The notes under the pieces are model-generated. The model was not told the origin of the DNA, ran no database searches, and saw only the letters and a list, made by a program, of their open reading frames with translations. The translations under genes were made by a program, and so were the position numbers. Positions 59,276-64,000 of a DNA stretch of 64,000 bases are shown in pieces; the first letter of the stretch is position 1; each line of letters starts with the position of its first letter. Source of the DNA: Plecoglossus altivelis (Eukaryota; Chordata; Actinopteri; Osmeriformes; Plecoglossidae). Location of the stretch: contig BROE01000012.1 of assembly GCA_036571765.1 (NCBI GenBank), positions 10,306,575-10,370,574 on the forward strand, read 5' to 3'.

Positions 59276-60040
59276 GCCTATTCCCCGTAGGAAAAGCCCA
59301 GCTGGTGTTACTGTGTGTGTCTGTCTGTGTGTGTGTTTTACTCCAGATGTCCTCAGTCGTGCAGATCAATAGCCACACAACAGCACATCCAGCTAACCAG
59401 AGCCGCGACACTCGCCACACACACACACGCACACACACACACACACGCACACACACACACACACACACACTCTCTCCGTCTCCCCCTCTTTCTCAGCTAT
59501 TCTCATGTCTTTCTTTACCTCTGAAAAAGAGTGTGTGTGTGTGTGGTGGTGGGGGGGGGAGTGGTGGGGAGTGTGTGCGTGCATGCGTGCATGCTCAGTG
59601 ATGTTCCGGTCCGGTGATTAGGATAAACACAGCACATGGTACAAGAGGAGTGGCCTGCCCGTGCACATGCATCCACCAGCCAATCCCAGGCGCCTGTGGG
59701 AGGAGTAAAACCCCAGACTGGCTTTATCTAGCTTCATAAACAAACAGGAGCAAACTGTTCATCTCACTCTGTGTCGCTTTTCTGCTTCTCTTTTCCTTGA
59801 ATTCAGTTTCCTCACAAACTAGCGCCTCCTCTCTTCTTGTCCTTTTTTCTGTCCATCTCTCTTTCTAACCAGATGGCCTCTGCGTAGTTCCCTCCGTCTC
59901 AAATGTTCTGTGAATCTGGGTCATGCAGTGCTAGGCTGCTGTTACTGCGACTGGCTTTGGAGTGTGTGTGAGTGTGTGTGTGTGTCTGCAAAGCCTAAAC
60001 ACACATCATGCAGAAACCTAGAAAGAACAAAGTCCAACTA

Positions 60041-60075
<35 letters not shown>

Positions 60076-60517
60076 AGGATTACTACAGCAGAAGAACCAC
60101 ACGCACATAAATGAATGGCCACGCACACACAAAAGGACCCTCCAACCTCAGTATCTGACAGAGAGCCCTTGGACTGCAGCTTGAGGGACTTCATCTCATC
60201 TCGTGTGAGTGTGTGAGTGTGTGTGTGTAAGAGTGTGTGAGTGTGTGTAAGAGTGTGTGTGCGCTCATGTCTAAGACAGTGTTTGTTTACTGCTATGCCT
60301 CTGGGCAGCAATCTAAAAAAGAGCGACCAGGAGAGAGAGACTAATCTATCAAGACCTCTCTCTCTCTCTCTCTCCTTTCTACACTTGCTCCCTCTCCCCT
60401 CCTCCTATCACACGCTGTGGTGATCTTCATTTAATAAGAGGTCAGTCTGGCAGGTCTTTGGTTTGTGCGTGTGTGTGCGCGTGTGTGGTGAGCCATACCT
60501 CACTATATGTAGCCCCT

Positions 60518-60636
60518 CTCTCCCTTCCACTCTCTCCCTTCCACTCTCTCCCTTTCACTCTCTCCCGTCCACTCTCTCCCTTCCAATCTCTCCCTTCCAC
60601 TCTCTCCCTTCCAATCTCTCCCTTCCACTCTCTCTT
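60518..60636 (+). repeat. 15-bp pyrimidine repeat, about 8 copies
   Basis: Units of the type CTCTCTCCCTTCCAC, alternating with CCAAT or CCACT at the end. Confidence 0.92.
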
Positions 60637-61798
60637 TGCCTCATACAGTACAGACAGACCCTGTTATTACCTCAGTGTGCCGGTATTGATCTCCAGTGTG
60701 TGTGACAGTGTGTGTGTATGTCTGTGTGACTGCGTGTGTTATTCTAAGACACAGACCCGTAATCTGAGTTAATCATAGTTATTGGCATAGCGACCGTCTC
60801 TGTGTGGTTATTCCAGGTCTTTAGACACGAGCAGCAGACTGGCAGACACACACACACACACACTCACCATGTCAGTCATAGAGACCAGACATGCACACAA
60901 ACAATCTAATAAGCAAAGTGTGTTCGGGTTATCGTATATGGGTTATCGTATTGTGTCTGTGTACAGGGGGCTGTTGGACAATGTCGACCATGGAAATGAA
61001 GCAGAGAGAGGGAGAGGGGGGATGGGGGGGGCGAGTGAGAGACACGCGAAACAAATATCCTCTTCACTTTTTCTCGTCAGGTCAATTCTCTCTCTCAATC
61101 GAACTGTTCCTGTCTTCTCTTCATTTTTTTTTTTTTTTAGGTGGAGCTGATTTGAAACCAACCTCATTACTGCATGATGCCTGTCTAGTGACAGTGTGTG
61201 TCTGTGTGTGTCTGTGTGTAGCTGTAAGGTTATGCCGGTGACTTGGCTTTGATTTGGAAAGATTACCCTGTGTACCCCGCCCCCCTCCACCTCCCACACA
61301 CAGAAACATCCAGCCATTTCATTCCCCTATAGCCTAAAGCAGTCATTGGTTCCCTGCTCAAGCAACACATACACACACAAAAAACACACACCCATCCACA
61401 CACATAGCCATGCCAATATGGATAAGTCGTATTTGGCTGTGTTGAGAAGGATGCATTTCAGGGGTAAATGACATCATTACCATATAAATGACTTCCAGCC
61501 AAACACATCTGCTAATGCTGCAGCTACTGCCAGACACACATACACACACTCTCTCTGTCACACACACACACACACACACACACAGAATACAGTGTGTACG
61601 TGATTCACGTCAATACAGTCGGCAAAAAAACCCAGTGGCCAATCAAAAAGATGCAACAATATTTGTTGTGGTAGCTGGCACATTAGCTTAGCACTGGGAG
61701 CTAACCTACCCTACCCCACCCCCCAGAAAAATAAATAGGGAAGCTATTTGGCTCTGGGCTCGCTGGTTGGTATGTTGTGACAGGACAGGAGTCAGGCT

Positions 61799-62035
61799 GT
61801 TGTCCCTGGGACTGGGGACAGCTCTGGTAACAGACAGGGACAGACAGAGGACAGCTCTGTTGGCAGACAGGGACAGACAGGACTGGGGACAGCTCTGGTG
61901 GAAGGCAGGTAGATACAGAGGACTGGGGACATCTGTGGTGGAAGACAGGGAGAGACAGGACTGAGGACAGCTCTGGTAGAGGACAGGGATTAGACAGGAC
62001 TGGGTACAGCTCTGGTGAAGGACAGGGAGAGACCG
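61799..62035 (+). repeat. 38-40-bp minisatellite (GGACTGGGGACAGCTCTGG)
   Basis: About six imperfect units start GGACTGGGGACAGCTCTGGT and end in AGACAGGGAGAGACA or a close variant. Confidence 0.9.
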
Positions 62036-62249
62036 AGAAGGTGGAGAAAGGAGAGATAGGGTGCAGGGAGATGAAGAGAGACGTATTGAAAGAGACAGAA
62101 ATATTGCCGGCAGCCTGCTCTCAACTGCCGACCATCTTTTGCCCTCATCCTGCTCCTCAGCCACTGCCCCCTCTCCCCCCTCCCCCCCCCTGCGGATGAG
62201 CGGCCGACAGCCTTGGTAAAGACATGGTGGACAGACAGTCGGAGACGCG

Positions 62250-62605
62250 CTCTGTTGGCAGAACAGACGACAGGGACTGGGACAGCCTAGGTGGTTTGGA
62301 AGCAGGTAGATACAGAGGACGGTGACATCTGTGGCTGGAAGACAGGGAGAGACATAGGACGCAGCCGACAGCTCTGGTAGACTGGACAGGATTAGACAGC
62401 GACTTCTGGTACAGCTCTGGACTGTAAGGACAGCGCGATGAGACCGAGAAGGTGGAGGAATAGGAGCCAGATAGCCGGTGCAGCCGGCAGCATGAAGAGA
62501 GACGTATTGAAGCAGACAGAAATTATTGCCGCCGCAGGCCTGCCTCTCAACTCATCCTAATATCTTTCCCTCTATCCTGCACCCTCCTCAGCCACCTCGC
62601 TCTCC
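62250..62605 (+). repeat. Indel-rich second copy of the 61850-62170 block
   Basis: The order of motifs in 61850-62170 recurs: GCTCTGTTGGCAGA, AGCAGGTAGATACAGAGGAC, GAAGACAGGGAGAGACA, GAGACCGAGAAGGTGGAG, GAAGAGAGACGTATTGAA, ATTGCCG and CTCCTCAGCCAC. Many single- and few-base insertions lie between the matches. Confidence 0.85.
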
Positions 62606-63306
62606 CCCTCACCCCCCGTCCTCCCCCCTCCACCTCCTTAGTCGCCCATAACCATCTCTCTCCCACTCAATCACATGCTGCTAGACTACTAATACACACT
62701 AATGGCGTGGCCTGGCACAAGCCAGTGCACACACACACATCACCAGTTGTACGCTTGTAGCCTTCTATGCCAGCCCCAGCCTTGACTGTGTGTCAAAGAA
62801 ACTGCTGAATGTGAACACGCAACGCACGCCTCTTGCGCTATCCTGTCCTCTCCAGACTTTAACTCATCACTTATTCATGCAGACACCAGCATTTATAACA
62901 AGTACAATCTCCTCTTACCCCTCCTTCTATTCTGCCCCTAAATACTACATTCATGCACTCTATGCTGTTAAGTGCAGGCCGACCCTTGTTACATGATGAC
63001 TGAAGCTCGTTGTTGCGCGCAGGCCGCGCGCCATGCCGCGTGTGCTGTGCGTGCACATGCTTAAGTCTTTCTAAAATGGGTTTACTGTCAGTACTTCAAA
63101 TGCAGGTTTGACTGCGTTTCCTATTCATTTATGTCACTAAGCCCGCTCTACACTGGTACCACTGCCTTATTAGCTGGCTTTGCAGGTGCCGTGTATCGCG
63201 CTGTGTGCATGTCTGTCAAACTACTCCTCACAGAGCACTCACCTGGATCAGAGCTCTTTCGCTGTGCAAGTGTGAGTGATGCTGTGTTGCTGTGTTATGC
63301 CGACAG

Positions 63307-63395
63307 TGTGTGTGTGAGGGAGTGAGTGAGTGAGACAGAGTGAGAGAGAGGGAGGGAGGGAGGGAGGGTGGAAGAGAGCAAGGGAGGGAGGGAGG
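63307..63395 (+). repeat. GAGG/GGGA tetranucleotide-rich tract
   Basis: GAGTGAGTGAGA and (GGGA)n runs, followed at 63478-63595 by GT/GC alternating sequence with Z-DNA potential (GCGCGCGTGTGCGCGCAC). Confidence 0.9.
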
Positions 63396-63719
63396 GATTG
63401 TCCATGTGGGTCTGAGCCTGTGTGTTTTTCAGGGCATGTTTGTGTGTGTTCCTGTGTCTGTGTCAGGAAACATTTAAGCGCGCGTGTGTGTGTGTTTGTG
63501 TGTGTTTGTGTATGCGTGCGCGCGTGTGCGCGCACACGGATGTGTGTGTTTGTGTGTGTGTGTTTGTGTGTGTGTGTGCGCGTGCATGTGTGTGTGCCCT
63601 CAGCTAAAGCTGTGCCAGACTTTGTTATTAATTATTTTAGTCCTTATTAGGGGAACACGTTGTGCATCTTCCCTGGAGACATGTCATGAACGCCTTGTAT
63701 TGTTCTCTGTGACATGCAC

Positions 63720-63900
63720 CTCTCCTCCTCCCTCCGTTCTTCCCTCTCTCGCTCTCTCTTTCTTCCTCTCCCACTCACGCTCACTCTCACAACAACGTCC
63801 CTCCCTTTCTCCCCCTCTCCCCCTCCCTCTCTCTCTCTCTCCCCCTCTCTCCTCCCACCTTGCTCTCTCTCTCTCTCTCTCTCTCACTGATCTCCTTCAA
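63720..63900 (+). repeat. Polypyrimidine CT-rich tract
   Basis: CTCTCTCC-type sequence with a pure CT run near 63863-63884, at the right end of the window. Confidence 0.9.
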
Positions 63901-64000
63901 CCTCTCAACCTCCCCATTCCTTCTTTTCCCTTGTTCGCTAATTCTCTCGTTCCACTCAAAGCAACCTCCCCCTATCACTCATCCATCCCATCAATCAGTC

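Larger units (their letters stand above)
54237..64000 (-). other. maml3: maml3 intron 1 (continues past the right edge)
   Basis: No exon with the mastermind N-terminal basic helix is found on the minus strand, and no other gene is supported on either strand. The content is dominated by (CA)n, (GT)n and (GA)n tracts, a 15-bp CT-rich repeat and a duplicated minisatellite near 61800-62605. Confidence 0.75.

Noticed and set aside
54237..64000. Search for maml3 exon 1 (Notch/CSL-binding helix)
   Set aside because: No minus-strand frame shows the expected basic helix (VERLRQRI-type wording), so the exon is taken to lie beyond the window.

Overview
This is vertebrate, almost certainly teleost fish, genomic DNA. 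Genes are split by GT-AG introns, two multi-exon orthologues of human genes can be read by eye, and the non-coding part is dense with (CA)n, (GA)n and minisatellites. Three runs of N (2919-2920, 33833-34515, 48598-49000) show a draft assembly. The short-tandem-repeat load recalls fish such as codfishes, but the sequence does not fix the species.

Layout, all genes on the minus strand. (1) 127-13856: naa15, the auxiliary/ribosome-anchoring subunit of the NatA N-terminal acetyltransferase. I placed 19 coding exons with matching splice phases, giving an 823-residue reading frame. The exon that should lie between 4066 and 5075 (vertebrate exon 7, about 41 residues) is not there as an intact exon. 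The place is taken by a 43-bp minisatellite and an LTR-like insert. (2) 13857-14130: probable naa15 5'UTR/promoter. (3) 14131-16100: intergenic. (4) About 16100-54236 and on past the right edge: a mastermind-like gene, best matched to maml3, a nuclear Notch co-activator. Five coding exons are inside (1033 codons plus stop). The first exon, with the basic Notch/CSL-binding helix, is not in the window, so 54237-64000 is intron 1. The 29-kb intron between 23100 and 52368 is mainly microsatellites, purine/pyrimidine tracts and minisatellites, with a few unique islands that look like candidate regulatory DNA.

No functional link between the two genes is implied. NAA15 and MAML3 lie in the same chromosomal neighbourhood in human (4q31.1), which supports the maml3 call. 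Here the two are adjacent and on the same strand, whereas in human they converge with other genes between them.

The most interesting points are the naa15 exon-7 lesion with its array of copied splice donors, a palindromic homeobox/NF1-like element at 36547-36593, an apparently extra 203-bp intron in maml3, and two places (48294-49235 and about 61850-62605) where an error-like duplicate points to assembly artefacts. I found no prokaryotic-type system, CRISPR array or complete mobile element.
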